In this document: positions 42,826 to 52,011 of the stretch, piece after piece
Layout of the letters: each line of letters starts with the position of its first letter
Numbering within the stretch: position 1 is the stretch's first letter
From: Xanthomarina sp035306605
GTDB taxonomy: Bacteria; Bacteroidota; Bacteroidia; Flavobacteriales; Flavobacteriaceae
NCBI GenBank assembly: GCA_035306605.1
Contig: DATGNR010000056.1
DNA length: 64,000 bases
Direction: 5' to 3' (one strand)
Position numbers and translations under genes: made by a program
The notes under the pieces: generated by a model
The model's database searches: none
Seen by the model: only the letters and a program-made list of their open reading frames with translations
Told to the model about the DNA's origin: nothing

Positions 42826-45210
42826 ATGAAGAAAATTACTTATTTATTTTACGTCCTGTCCTTATGCTTTTGCTCCATAAGTTATGGGCAATATTTAACA
42901 GAAGGATTTGAAACCTCTGTTCCACCTCCAGGTTGGACATTGAACTCAACTAATGCTGCTTTTTCTTGGGGGCAAGCAAGTACCGCTCATACTGGCACTA
43001 ATAGTGCAGAGGTAGTTTACGACCCAGCACTTGCTCCACAAAATGAAAGCTTGTTAACACCTGTTTTAGATTTAACAAGTGCTACAAATCCAAGGCTTAT
43101 ATTTTGGTTTAATATGAGTTATTACTGGAGTGTGGATCCGGAAGATAATTATGATTTTACCGTTAGTATTACTGATGGAACCACTACAACACCCTTATGG
43201 AGTGAAGTGGACTACGGTATTTTTGTAAATTGGGAATGGAATGAAGTTACTATAGATTTAACTCCTTATGCGGGCAGTAGCAACATGCAAATTGTATTTA
43301 ATTATACAGGTACTGATGGTGCTGCTTTGAATTTGGACGATGTTTTAATTAACGAAGCTCCAACTTGTACAACAGCTGTTGTTGATAGTGCTACTGTGGT
43401 AGACGATTGTGCGGCACTCCAATTTTCAATAGATGTTGAAGTATCTACTGTGGGTGATGGAGCTTTTATTACAGATGGTTTAGGAGGATCTTTCCCAATT
43501 GTTGCAGGAACTGTTTCTACCGGAACTTATACTGGTGGCGATGTTATAACCTTAAGTGTAGAACACACTGATTCTGATTGCGATTTCATTTTAGGAAGTT
43601 ATCAGATAGGGTGTACCTTGCCAGGTTCTGTTTGTGAAAATTCAATAGTAGTAGGGCCACTGCCTTATACCACTACAGATAACACCGCGAATTATGGAGA
43701 TGATTATGAAGGTACTGATGTACCAAGTATTGCTGGTGCACAATACGCGAATGGAACAGGGAGTGCAAGTTATATTACAGGAGACGATGTAGTATATGAA
43801 TTTACACCTGATCAAGACGGGTCTTTCAATTTCGATTTAACAAACACATTGGATGATTGGATTGGTTTTTGGTTATTTGAAGGATGTCCTTTTAGTTCTG
43901 TTGTAGCCTATCATACAGCTACAAATGGTACAACCAGAAGTCTGCCTGAAATTAATCTTACTGGCGGAACAACCTATTATGTTGTCATATCCTCTTGGCC
44001 AGCTCCGCAGTCGACGCCATATACTTTAAATATACGAGAAAACACCTGTACATCTGTAACAGTAGACTACGAAGTAGTCAATGATTGCGATGTAAGTGGA
44101 GGGTTCTACATAGATGTAAATATTACTGATATGGGAAGTGCTACAGATATAACCGTTTTAGACAATCAAGGAAGTGGGTCTCAACCTTTAAGTGCCCCAG
44201 GAACTTTACAATTTGGCCCATATGCACTTGGTACAAGCGTGACGATCACTATTAATGATGATAATGATGTTAATTGTACTGTAGTAAGCTCAGTTCTTAC
44301 GCAAGAAACCTGTCCGCCAGATTGTGCTACAACGCCATTTCCAGAAGATGGAGCTACCAATATTCCTGTTGGAAACATAACTTTTACATGGGAAGCCCCA
44401 ACATCAGGGCCAACTCCAACATCTTACAATTTATACGCAGGGGAAACTCCTGCAGGGGATGATTATGGATTAATAGGTAACTACACTGGAACATCAGCTA
44501 ATTTAACTATTAATGGTTATAATATTCAACTGTATTGGATTATTAAACCGGTTAATGGCACAGAGGAAGCATCAGGATGTCCAATTTGGACCTTTACTAC
44601 CGAGCCAGCACCAGGTTATTGCTTGACGGCAGTGAACGGACAATGGCCTAGTTCTACGTATACACCAACAACTTGTGATGGAACTACCGAGAATGTAATA
44701 ACAACTGCAGGTTGGGCAGGAGAGTATTCTGTGGTATCTGTAACTGCAGGAGTAACTTATCAATTTCATAGTTCTGTTCCAACAGATTTTATTACGATAA
44801 GTGCTGATGGCGGTGCAACCGCTGCTGCTTACGGAATAACCCCTGTTACTTGGACGGCTCAAGCCACTGGAACGGTTAACTTTTATCTTCATACAGACGA
44901 CCAATGTTCTAGTGAATCAGTAAGTAGAACGAGATCTGTTTTTTGTGGCGGAGAGTTAAGTGTGGATTCCTTTGAATTAGATAAAGCATTTACTTATTAT
45001 CCAAATCCAGTATCAAGCATATTAACTTTAAGTGGTGTGCAAACAATTCAAGAAGTTGTTGTGTACAACATGTTAGGACAAAAAGTTTTAGGTGCGCATC
45101 CTAACGCTATGACTAGCGAGTTGGATATGTCGGATTTAAATGCTGGAACTTACTTTGTAAAAGTTAAAAGTAACCAAGCCGAACAAACAATTAAGGTAAT
45201 TAAAAAATAA
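42826..45210 (+). CDS. Large T9SS-sorted surface protein with MAM/Ig-like domains
   Basis: This 794-residue protein is predicted to be exported and displayed or secreted. It has a signal peptide (1-21, ending SYGQ), a choice-of-anchor/MAM-like jelly-roll (about 24-180: EGFETSVPPPGWTLNS to NLDDVLI), further beta-sandwich modules with paired Cys, an FN3-like domain (about 500-590: TFTWEAPTSGPTPTSYNLY) and a type A sorting domain (about 715-794: YYPNPVSSILTLSG, YNMLGQKVL, LNAGTYFVKV). Base composition is more GC-rich than the neighbours. Adhesion or ligand binding is likely, but no catalytic residues are visible. Confidence 0.9.
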   Translation: MKKITYLFYVLSLCFCSISYGQYLTEGFETSVPPPGWTLNSTNAAFSWGQASTAHTGTNSAEVVYDPALAPQNESLLTPVLDLTSATNPRLIFWFNMSYYWSVDPEDNYDFTVSITDGTTTTPLWSEVDYGIFVNWEWNEVTIDLTPYAGSSNMQIVFNYTGTDGAALNLDDVLINEAPTCTTAVVDSATVVDDCAALQFSIDVEVSTVGDGAFITDGLGGSFPIVAGTVSTGTYTGGDVITLSVEHTDSDCDFILGSYQIGCTLPGSVCENSIVVGPLPYTTTDNTANYGDDYEGTDVPSIAGAQYANGTGSASYITGDDVVYEFTPDQDGSFNFDLTNTLDDWIGFWLFEGCPFSSVVAYHTATNGTTRSLPEINLTGGTTYYVVISSWPAPQSTPYTLNIRENTCTSVTVDYEVVNDCDVSGGFYIDVNITDMGSATDITVLDNQGSGSQPLSAPGTLQFGPYALGTSVTITINDDNDVNCTVVSSVLTQETCPPDCATTPFPEDGATNIPVGNITFTWEAPTSGPTPTSYNLYAGETPAGDDYGLIGNYTGTSANLTINGYNIQLYWIIKPVNGTEEASGCPIWTFTTEPAPGYCLTAVNGQWPSSTYTPTTCDGTTENVITTAGWAGEYSVVSVTAGVTYQFHSSVPTDFITISADGGATAAAYGITPVTWTAQATGTVNFYLHTDDQCSSESVSRTRSVFCGGELSVDSFELDKAFTYYPNPVSSILTLSGVQTIQEVVVYNMLGQKVLGAHPNAMTSELDMSDLNAGTYFVKVKSNQAEQTIKVIKK

Positions 45211-45235
45211 AGTTCATATTCTTTAAATAATAAAT

Positions 45236-45261
45236 AAAAGCCACTCGAAAGAGTGGCTTTT
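45236..45261 (+). terminator. Intrinsic terminator of the T9SS surface protein gene
   Basis: An 11-bp stem (AAAAGCCACTC 45236-45246 with its complement 45251-45261) closed by a GAAA tetraloop. Confidence 0.88.
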
Positions 45262-45276
45262 ATTTATTGGTTTAAC

Positions 45277-45284
45277 TACATTTG
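45277..45284 (+). promoter_or_regulatory. -7 promoter element of the glycosyltransferase operon
   Basis: TACATTTG lies only 4 nt before the ATG at 45289, so the transcript would be leaderless or nearly so. Confidence 0.5.
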
Positions 45285-45288
45285 TTAC

Positions 45289-46302
45289 ATGCAAATACAG
45301 TTTTCGTTTATTATTCCCGTGTTTAATCGTCCAGACGAAATACAGGAGTTGTTGGACAGTTTCGTAAAATTAGATACAGCTTTAAAGTATGAAATTGTAA
45401 TAATTGAAGATGGATCTACCATCACTTCTGAAGCTATAGTTAATTCGTACCAAGAACGTTTGAATATTGCTTATTTTAAAAAAAGTAATTCAGGTCCTGG
45501 CGACTCAAGAAACTTTGGTATGAGTAAAGCTACAGGCAATTATTTTATAATTTTAGATAGTGATTGTATTTTACCTTCTCAATATTTAAATGAAGTTGAA
45601 AAAAGCTTAAATGAAAACTTTGTTCATTGTTTTGGAGGACCAGACTCTTCACATGATTCCTTTTCCGACATACAGAAAGCCATAAACTTCTCAATGACGT
45701 CCTTTATAACCACAGGAGGGATTAGAGGGCATAAAAAAAGTGTCAATACCTTTCAACCTAGAAGTTTTAATATGGGGCTTTCAAAAGAAGCCTTTTTGAA
45801 ATCGAAAGGCTTTGGGGAAATTCATCCAGGCGAAGATCCTGATTTATCTATTAGACTATGGAATTTGGGATATAAAACAAAACTTATTGCGGAGGCTTAT
45901 GTGTTCCACAAACGCCGTATCTCTTGGTCTAAATTTTATAAGCAAGTTAATAAGTTTGGCTTAGTTAGACCTATTTTAAACCAATGGCATCCTGAAACAA
46001 AAAAAATAACGTATTGGTTTCCTACTTTGTTTGTTTTCGGGTTTATTCTTTCTGTGTTTTTATGGGCCATTTTAAGCTTAAAAGTACCATTGCTATTGTT
46101 TGGTGGTTATTTTTTAGTGGCATTTGTTTTGGCCTTACTGAGCACAAAAAGTTTGAAAATTGCCATATTATCTCTTTTAGCCATTGCTATACAGTTTGTT
46201 GGCTATGGTTCAGGGTTTTTAAAGTCGACTATTTTAGTAAATTTCTTAAAAAGGCATCCAGAGGAAACATTTCCGGACTTATTCTTTAAAACATCATGTT
46301 AA
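45289..46302 (+). CDS. Family 2 glycosyltransferase with C-terminal membrane helices
   Basis: This 337-residue protein has a GT-A domain (FSFIIPVFNRPDEIQELLDS, IIEDGSTIT, NSGPGDSRNFGMSKATGNYF, metal-binding LDSDCI, and GEDPDLSIRL) and two or three C-terminal membrane helices (about 240-310). I start at ATG 45289 (MQIQFSF), directly after the promoter box, rather than at 45253, which lies inside the preceding terminator. It adds a sugar to an envelope acceptor that cannot be named. It overlaps the YbbR-like gene by 7 nt. Confidence 0.92.
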   Translation: MQIQFSFIIPVFNRPDEIQELLDSFVKLDTALKYEIVIIEDGSTITSEAIVNSYQERLNIAYFKKSNSGPGDSRNFGMSKATGNYFIILDSDCILPSQYLNEVEKSLNENFVHCFGGPDSSHDSFSDIQKAINFSMTSFITTGGIRGHKKSVNTFQPRSFNMGLSKEAFLKSKGFGEIHPGEDPDLSIRLWNLGYKTKLIAEAYVFHKRRISWSKFYKQVNKFGLVRPILNQWHPETKKITYWFPTLFVFGFILSVFLWAILSLKVPLLLFGGYFLVAFVLALLSTKSLKIAILSLLAIAIQFVGYGSGFLKSTILVNFLKRHPEETFPDLFFKTSC

Positions 46303-47264
46303 AACAAATCAAAACACACATATTGTCTTCATTTAAAAGTAAGAAAATCAACGTGTTTCTTTTGTTTGTTTTGCTGTCATTTGTTGTGCTAATAGTTCTT
46401 AAATTATCGAATACTTATACCAATACCATCACTTTTGAGATTAACAAGATACAAATACCAGAAAAGCATTTGGTGTTAAATAATCATTCTCAAAAGCTAC
46501 ATATAACCCTTCGATCACAAGGATTTAATCTGTTAAAATACTACTTCAATAAACCACAAATTAACATAGATTTTAGTCAGCACATTACAAGAAACAAGGA
46601 TTTTTATGTTTGGAATAAGCACCAAGGTTTTTCTGAATTAAACCTCCAGTTTTCCAAAAATGAAGAAATTATCAGTATTACACCCGACACGTTAAAATTT
46701 AGGTATGATGTTAATGCTATAAAAAAGGTTCCAGTTAAATTGCAAGCAAAACTCCAGTTTATTAAAGGATTTGATTTATTGGATTCCATAAAAATAGTTC
46801 CAGATTCTATAAAGATTATTGGTCCAGAAATTTTGGTTTCAGAAATCGCTTTTATTGAAACAGATTCAATTGAAATAAAAGAAGTGAAATCTGATATTAA
46901 TTCGGTTATAAAATTAAAATTACCTACAAATAAAAACGGTAATTTAAGCTTTTCTAATACCAAGGTAGCCATTCATGGAGATGTAGATAAATTTACTGAG
47001 GGCCATTTAAAAGTGCCTGTTAATGTCATTAATATTCCAGAAAATTTAACAATTAAGTATTTTCCTAAAAAACTTTATGTAACTTATTACACGAGTTTGT
47101 CTAATTACGCTAAGGTACAAGCAAGCGATTTTGAAATTGTTTGCGACTACAATAAGCTAAAAAACGGATCGGATTTTTTAATTCCAGAGATAGCAAAAAA
47201 AGCCGAAAAAGTAAAGCATATTAAGTTGTCTCATGAACATATTGAATTTATTATTTTAGAATGA
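46296..47264 (+). CDS. YbbR-like (CdaR-family) membrane-anchored protein
   Basis: This 322-residue protein has one N-terminal membrane helix (about 18-37) and three beta-rich YbbR repeats. Each has a core like VPVKLQAKLQF / PDSIKIIGPEILVSEI / LKVPVNVINIPENLTIKYFPKKLYV. In Firmicutes CdaR regulates the diadenylate cyclase CdaA; no cdaA lies beside it here, but YbbR-coaE linkage is common in Bacteroidota. It overlaps coaE by 4 nt. Confidence 0.85.
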   Translation: MLKQIKTHILSSFKSKKINVFLLFVLLSFVVLIVLKLSNTYTNTITFEINKIQIPEKHLVLNNHSQKLHITLRSQGFNLLKYYFNKPQINIDFSQHITRNKDFYVWNKHQGFSELNLQFSKNEEIISITPDTLKFRYDVNAIKKVPVKLQAKLQFIKGFDLLDSIKIVPDSIKIIGPEILVSEIAFIETDSIEIKEVKSDINSVIKLKLPTNKNGNLSFSNTKVAIHGDVDKFTEGHLKVPVNVINIPENLTIKYFPKKLYVTYYTSLSNYAKVQASDFEIVCDYNKLKNGSDFLIPEIAKKAEKVKHIKLSHEHIEFIILE

Positions 47265-47848
47265 AAATTATAGGTTTAACAGGAGGTATAGGTAGTGGGA
47301 AAACAACCGTCGCCAAAGAATTCATGGCTTTAGGTATTCCAGTATATATTGCGGACGAAGAAGCTAAACTTTTGATGAATAACTCCAAGGTTATTAAAAG
47401 AAAGTTAATAGCTTTATTTGGTAATGCGGCCTACAAAGACCACGTTTTAAACAGACCATATTTAGCAGATAAAATTTTTAATAATGAGGAAAATCTGAAA
47501 AAGATGAATGCCGTTGTTCACCCAGAAGTGGCTAAGCATTTTAAAGCCTGGTTAAAAAAGCAGCAGGCACCCTATGTTTTAAAAGAATCTGCCATACTTT
47601 TTGAAAATGGTGGCTATACCCACTGCGACTATATAATTACCGTAACCGCCCCGATGTCTCTCAGAATAGAACGATTGTTAAAAAGAGACGAAACTACAGT
47701 AGAAAAAATACAATCTATCATGAATAATCAATGGGATGATGATGCTAAAATTGAAAAATCACATTTCATAATTGTCAATAAAGATTTAAAAGAAACACGC
47801 CAACAAGTGCAACTTACTCACGATAAAATCGTTAACTTAATAGGATAA
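47261..47848 (+). CDS. coaE: Dephospho-CoA kinase
   Basis: CoaE phosphorylates dephospho-CoA, the last step of coenzyme A synthesis. The 195-residue P-loop kinase has GLTGGIGSGKTTVAKEF (Walker A about 8-15), PVYIADEEAK, VVHPEVAKHF and RLLKRDETTVEKIQ. It is the third gene of the run with the glycosyltransferase and YbbR-like genes. coaBC lies 8 kb upstream. Confidence 0.96.
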   Translation: MKIIGLTGGIGSGKTTVAKEFMALGIPVYIADEEAKLLMNNSKVIKRKLIALFGNAAYKDHVLNRPYLADKIFNNEENLKKMNAVVHPEVAKHFKAWLKKQQAPYVLKESAILFENGGYTHCDYIITVTAPMSLRIERLLKRDETTVEKIQSIMNNQWDDDAKIEKSHFIIVNKDLKETRQQVQLTHDKIVNLIG

Positions 47849-47856
47849 AACCTGAA

Positions 47857-47921
47857 TTTTAACATTTTTGTTAATGTAAGGTTAAATGGTAAGTAATGTA
47901 AATGTTAAAATGTTAATTTTG
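47857..47921 (+). promoter_or_regulatory. Promoter and GTTAA repeat array of the two-component system
   Basis: TAATTTTG at 47914-47921 fits TAnnTTTG and ends 4 nt before the kinase ATG. Upstream are TTTTAACA (47857) and GTTAA at 47870, 47881, 47904 and 47912, partly spaced at one or two helical turns. This resembles the array between htrA and dapF and may be an autoregulatory site. Confidence 0.45.
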
Positions 47922-47925
47922 AGCG

Positions 47926-49503
47926 ATGAGCAAAAAGTTATTCGTAGTACTAATACTATTAATGAGTTTATCATTAGTTGGTATTATTTTCGTTCAAGCA
48001 TATTACATAAACAACTCTCTTAAAAACGAGCAAGATCAGTTTACTTTTAATGTAAAAAAGGCACTTAGTTTTACATCAAAAAAAATAGAAAATACAGAGT
48101 TTAAGGAGTATGCTTTAAAAATTCAAGATTTGTTGGATCAAGGTGTAAAGCCTGATACATCAGCTTTTAGACAGTTTTATTTAAAAGAAGAAGTAAAGGG
48201 GTCTAATGAGAAATTAATATATAGAAACAGTATTTTAGAAGAGAATTATAAATTGTCTTCTTCGATCTTTGACATAGGTTTAGACAGTATTAATATAAAA
48301 AAAGTACTGAGCGATAGAGAAACAAAAATTTTAAAAAGCGATGGATTGGAATCTAATTCTAATTTGAATCTAGATGCCATGATGTTCGAATTTGGTAAGC
48401 TGTCCAAAGGTGTTGAAATATTTTACGACACGGCATACGAGGATTTATCCTATCGAGTGCCCATTCATAAACGCGTTACCAAAGAAGAAATTCACGATCT
48501 TTTTAAATCGAAATTGGCCGAGGATAACATTAATATCGACTTTCAGTTTGCTATTTACAGTAACGATTTAGCTACTAAAATTCAATCGGATGATTTTGAA
48601 TTACTAACGGAATCCACCTTTAGTGTTCCTATTTTTCAGAATAAAAATGATATAAGTAATTATAGGCTGTTGGTTAATTTTCCAAAACGAAATACTTTCG
48701 TGCAGTCTTCAATTGTAAGAATGACATTACTATCCATCATTTTTACTTCCATTATCATTATTGCATATTCAAGTGCTTTAATGCAATTATTTAAACAACG
48801 TAGAATTTCTGAAATAAAAACCGATTTCATTAATAACATGACCCATGAGTTTAAAACACCTATAGCAACCATAAACTTAGCTTTAGATGCCATTAGAAAC
48901 CCAAAGGTTATCGATGATAAAGAAAAGGTGCTTCGTTATCTTAACATGATAAAAGAAGAAAACAAACGGATGCACGCTCAAGTTGAAAATGTATTAAGAA
49001 TATCTAAACTTGAAAGAAATGAATTAAATATTAGTAAGGAGCGTGTTATACTACACGATCTTATAGAAGACGCTTTATCGCATGTAGAATTGATTGTTGA
49101 AGATGCCAAAGGAGAAATTCATTTAGATTTAGCAGCAACAAACTCTATGGTTTTGGCAAACGAAACACATTTTACCAATGTGCTAGTAAATATTCTGGAT
49201 AATGCAATAAAATATACACCAGAATCAAGAGCGCCAATTATTCATATTTCTACCGAGAATGTAGGAACTAATATTATTTTAAAAATAAAAGACCAAGGTA
49301 GTGGTATGAGTAAAGCCGCACAAAAACGTGTTTTTGAAAAGTTTTATAGAGAACACACAGGAGATAGGCATGATGTTAAAGGTCATGGATTAGGTTTAGC
49401 CTATGTTAAACGAATTGTAGAAGACCATCAAGGTCATATATCAGTTGAAAGTGAAAAAGACAAAGGAAGTTTGTTTATTGTTAAACTTCCATTAATATCG
49501 TAA
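47926..49503 (+). CDS. Membrane sensor histidine kinase
   Basis: This 525-residue kinase has a membrane helix at about 6-27, an extracytoplasmic sensor of about 235 residues, a second helix at about 264-284, and the cytoplasmic core: phospho-acceptor His307 in NNMTHEFKTPIATI, N box NILDNAIKYTPES, and G boxes DQGSGM and KGHGLGLAYV. The sensor matches no family I recognise. The response regulator gene follows 5 nt later. The layout fits RprX-type kinases of Bacteroidota. The promoter is almost leaderless and carries GTTAA repeats. Confidence 0.95.
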   Translation: MSKKLFVVLILLMSLSLVGIIFVQAYYINNSLKNEQDQFTFNVKKALSFTSKKIENTEFKEYALKIQDLLDQGVKPDTSAFRQFYLKEEVKGSNEKLIYRNSILEENYKLSSSIFDIGLDSINIKKVLSDRETKILKSDGLESNSNLNLDAMMFEFGKLSKGVEIFYDTAYEDLSYRVPIHKRVTKEEIHDLFKSKLAEDNINIDFQFAIYSNDLATKIQSDDFELLTESTFSVPIFQNKNDISNYRLLVNFPKRNTFVQSSIVRMTLLSIIFTSIIIIAYSSALMQLFKQRRISEIKTDFINNMTHEFKTPIATINLALDAIRNPKVIDDKEKVLRYLNMIKEENKRMHAQVENVLRISKLERNELNISKERVILHDLIEDALSHVELIVEDAKGEIHLDLAATNSMVLANETHFTNVLVNILDNAIKYTPESRAPIIHISTENVGTNIILKIKDQGSGMSKAAQKRVFEKFYREHTGDRHDVKGHGLGLAYVKRIVEDHQGHISVESEKDKGSLFIVKLPLIS

Positions 49504-49508
49504 AAGCT

Positions 49509-50219
49509 ATGAATGAACAACAAAAAAAAATATTATTAGTTGAAGATGATCCAAATTTCGGGACAATTCTGAAGGATTATTTAACTATGAACGACTATGA
49601 GGTTACCCACGCCAAAAATGGAATGGAAGGCTTCGAGAAGTTCAAGAAGGACGATTTTGATCTGTGTATTTTGGATGTTATGATGCCATATAAAGATGGA
49701 TTTACTCTAGCTAAAGAAATTAGAGAGAAAAATACAGATGTACCCATTGTATTCCTTACGGCTAAAGCTATGAAGGAAGATGTTTTAAAAGGCTATAAGG
49801 TTGGAGCGGATGATTATTTAAACAAACCGTTTGATAGCGAAGTTTTATTAATGAAAATTAAAGCTATCATGCAGCGTAAGGCTACAGAAACAGTGGCAGA
49901 CAGCAAACAGTTTGAATTTCAAATAGGAAAGTTTCATCTGAATTCTAAACTACGTTTTTTAATATACGATGGAGGAGAGCAGGTGAAGTTATCTCCAAAA
50001 GAAAATGAATTGCTACGTATGTTGGCTTTGCATGAAAACGATTTAATGCCAAGAGAATTGGCTTTAACTAAAATTTGGAGAGACGACAACTATTTCACAT
50101 CAAGAAGTATGGATGTGTATATTGCGAAATTGAGAAAGTATTTAAAACTAGATGAAAACGTTGAAATTTTAAATATTCACGGAGAAGGGTTTAGATTGGT
50201 TGTCAATCAAGAATCTTAA
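49509..50219 (+). CDS. OmpR/PhoB-family response regulator (RprY-like)
   Basis: This 236-residue regulator has a receiver domain with acidic pocket VEDD, phospho-acceptor Asp56 in LDVMMP, and FLTAKA with the conserved Lys near 107, then a winged-helix DNA-binding domain (about 135-233: LRFLIYDGGEQVKLSPKENELL, SMDVYIAKLRKYL, HGEGFRL). It pairs with the upstream kinase. OmpR-type proteins bind direct repeats about 11 bp apart, which fits the TTAAC/GTTAA arrays in front of this operon and between htrA and dapF. Confidence 0.95.
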   Translation: MNEQQKKILLVEDDPNFGTILKDYLTMNDYEVTHAKNGMEGFEKFKKDDFDLCILDVMMPYKDGFTLAKEIREKNTDVPIVFLTAKAMKEDVLKGYKVGADDYLNKPFDSEVLLMKIKAIMQRKATETVADSKQFEFQIGKFHLNSKLRFLIYDGGEQVKLSPKENELLRMLALHENDLMPRELALTKIWRDDNYFTSRSMDVYIAKLRKYLKLDENVEILNIHGEGFRLVVNQES

Positions 50220-50241
50220 TCATAAATAAAATTACACTCAG

Positions 50242-50272
50242 AAAGACTGTCTACCAAGGCAGTCTTTTTTTT
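50242..50272 (+). terminator. Intrinsic terminator of the two-component operon
   Basis: An 8-bp stem (AAAGACTG 50242-50249 with CAGTCTTT 50260-50267), extendable by 3 bp inside, is followed by a T-run. Confidence 0.9.
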
Positions 50273-50380
50273 GCATGTTTTTGAACGAGTATAATTTCAA
50301 CAACCAGGAAAAAAAGCAGTAAAAGAATGTTTGTTATACACGCACTTTTTTATATTTATCAAAATTAAAATTATATAGAA

Positions 50381-52003
50381 ATGACGCTTCAAGGTCAAAT
50401 AGTGGATATTAAAAATCGGAATATTTTTAGTGGTGAAATTACCATTAAGGACGGAAAGATTTTAAGGATAGAAGAAAAGCAGCACAATGTGAAGCATTAC
50501 ATTATTCCAGGGTTTGTAGATGCTCATATCCACATAGAAAGTTCGATGTTGGTTCCAAGTGAATTTGCTAGAATTGCAGTAAAGCATGGAACTATTTCAA
50601 CGGTTTCAGATCCTCATGAAATAGCCAATGTGCTTGGTGTAGCGGGTGTAGAGTTTATGATAAATAATGGAAAAGAAACCCCCTTTAAATTTAATTTTGG
50701 AGCGCCAAGTTGTGTGCCAGCCACCCAGTTTGAATCGGCTGGGGCTGTTATCGATTCGGAAGGGATAAAAACTTTAATGGCACATCCTGATATTAAATAC
50801 TTAGCCGAAATGATGAATTATCCCGGTGTTTTATTTGATGACGAAGAAGTTCTTAAAAAAATAGCATGGGCAAAGCATTTTAATAAACCCGTTGATGGCC
50901 ATGCTCCGGGAGTTAGGGGAGACGCTATTACCAAATATATAGGTGCAGGAATTTCTACGGATCATGAGTGTTTTACTTATGATGAAGCCTTAGAAAAGCT
51001 CCAAAAAGGTATGAAAATTCTAATACGGGAAGGTTCAGCGGCCAAAAACTTTGAAGCCCTTATCGATTTGCTTCCCGAATATTTTGAAAACATCATGTTT
51101 TGTAGTGATGATAAGCATCCTGACGATTTGTTGTTGCATCATATAAATAATTTATGTGCACGTGCTGTAGCCAAAGGAATGGATGTCTTTAAGGTGTTAC
51201 AAGCAGCATGTGTGAATCCTGTTAAACATTACAATTTGGATGTTGGTTTGTTACAGGTAGGGGATTTTGCCGATTTCATTTTGGTAGAAGATTTAAAAGA
51301 GTTTAAAACACTTCAAACCTATATCCAGGGTGAATTGGTTTTCGATAAAGGAGTTTCATTGATTAAATCGGTTCCTTTTGAAATTCTAAACAATTTTCAC
51401 ACTAAGAAAAAGGAGGTTTCAGATTTCATGTTTGCATCTTCAGCTAAAGAAATTCGTGTTATTGAAGCATTGGAAGGGCAGTTGGTAACTAACGAACTTA
51501 TTGTGGAAAGTTTGTTGAAAGACGGGAATTTGGTGTCCAATATTGAAAAGGATGTTTTAAAAATGACGGTTGTTAACAGATATCAAAATCAAAAACCAGC
51601 TATTGCTTTTATAAAGAATTTCGGATTAAAGGAAGGAGCGATTGCCAGTTCTGTAGGTCACGATTCCCATAATATTATTGCAGTAGGAGTAAGTGACGAA
51701 GCTATTTGTAAAGCCGTGAATCTTCTTATTGAAAATAAGGGTGGGATTTGTGCTGTTTCAAACACAAGCTCGCACGTAGTGGCACTTCCTGTAGCGGGAA
51801 TTATGAGCGATCAGGATGCGAAAACGATAGGCGAACAATATGCACAGTTAGATACCATGGCGAAGCAGTTAGGAAGCGTTTTACACGCTCCATACATGAC
51901 CTTGTCGTTTATGGCTTTATTGGTGATTCCTTCGCTTAAACTAAGTGATAAAGGCTTGTTTGACGGGAATACCTTTCAGTTTACTTCTTTAGAAAACATA
52001 TAA
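50381..52003 (+). CDS. ade: Adenine deaminase
   Basis: This amidohydrolase converts adenine to hypoxanthine and ammonia in purine salvage. The 540-residue protein has the metal-binding PGFVDAHIHIESSM, DPHEIANVLG, DGHAPGV and the late SVGHDSHNI typical of Ade (YerA/AdeC type). The final part AVSNTSSHVVALPVAGIMS is also standard. A one-mismatch -7 box (TATATTTA) lies just upstream. A YheT-type gene follows 8 nt later. Confidence 0.96.
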   Translation: MTLQGQIVDIKNRNIFSGEITIKDGKILRIEEKQHNVKHYIIPGFVDAHIHIESSMLVPSEFARIAVKHGTISTVSDPHEIANVLGVAGVEFMINNGKETPFKFNFGAPSCVPATQFESAGAVIDSEGIKTLMAHPDIKYLAEMMNYPGVLFDDEEVLKKIAWAKHFNKPVDGHAPGVRGDAITKYIGAGISTDHECFTYDEALEKLQKGMKILIREGSAAKNFEALIDLLPEYFENIMFCSDDKHPDDLLLHHINNLCARAVAKGMDVFKVLQAACVNPVKHYNLDVGLLQVGDFADFILVEDLKEFKTLQTYIQGELVFDKGVSLIKSVPFEILNNFHTKKKEVSDFMFASSAKEIRVIEALEGQLVTNELIVESLLKDGNLVSNIEKDVLKMTVVNRYQNQKPAIAFIKNFGLKEGAIASSVGHDSHNIIAVGVSDEAICKAVNLLIENKGGICAVSNTSSHVVALPVAGIMSDQDAKTIGEQYAQLDTMAKQLGSVLHAPYMTLSFMALLVIPSLKLSDKGLFDGNTFQFTSLENI

Positions 52004-52011
52004 CTAGTATT

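Noticed and set aside
44181..44904. Open frames on other strands/frames inside the T9SS surface protein gene
   Set aside because: They are low-complexity shadows of a well-supported long gene.
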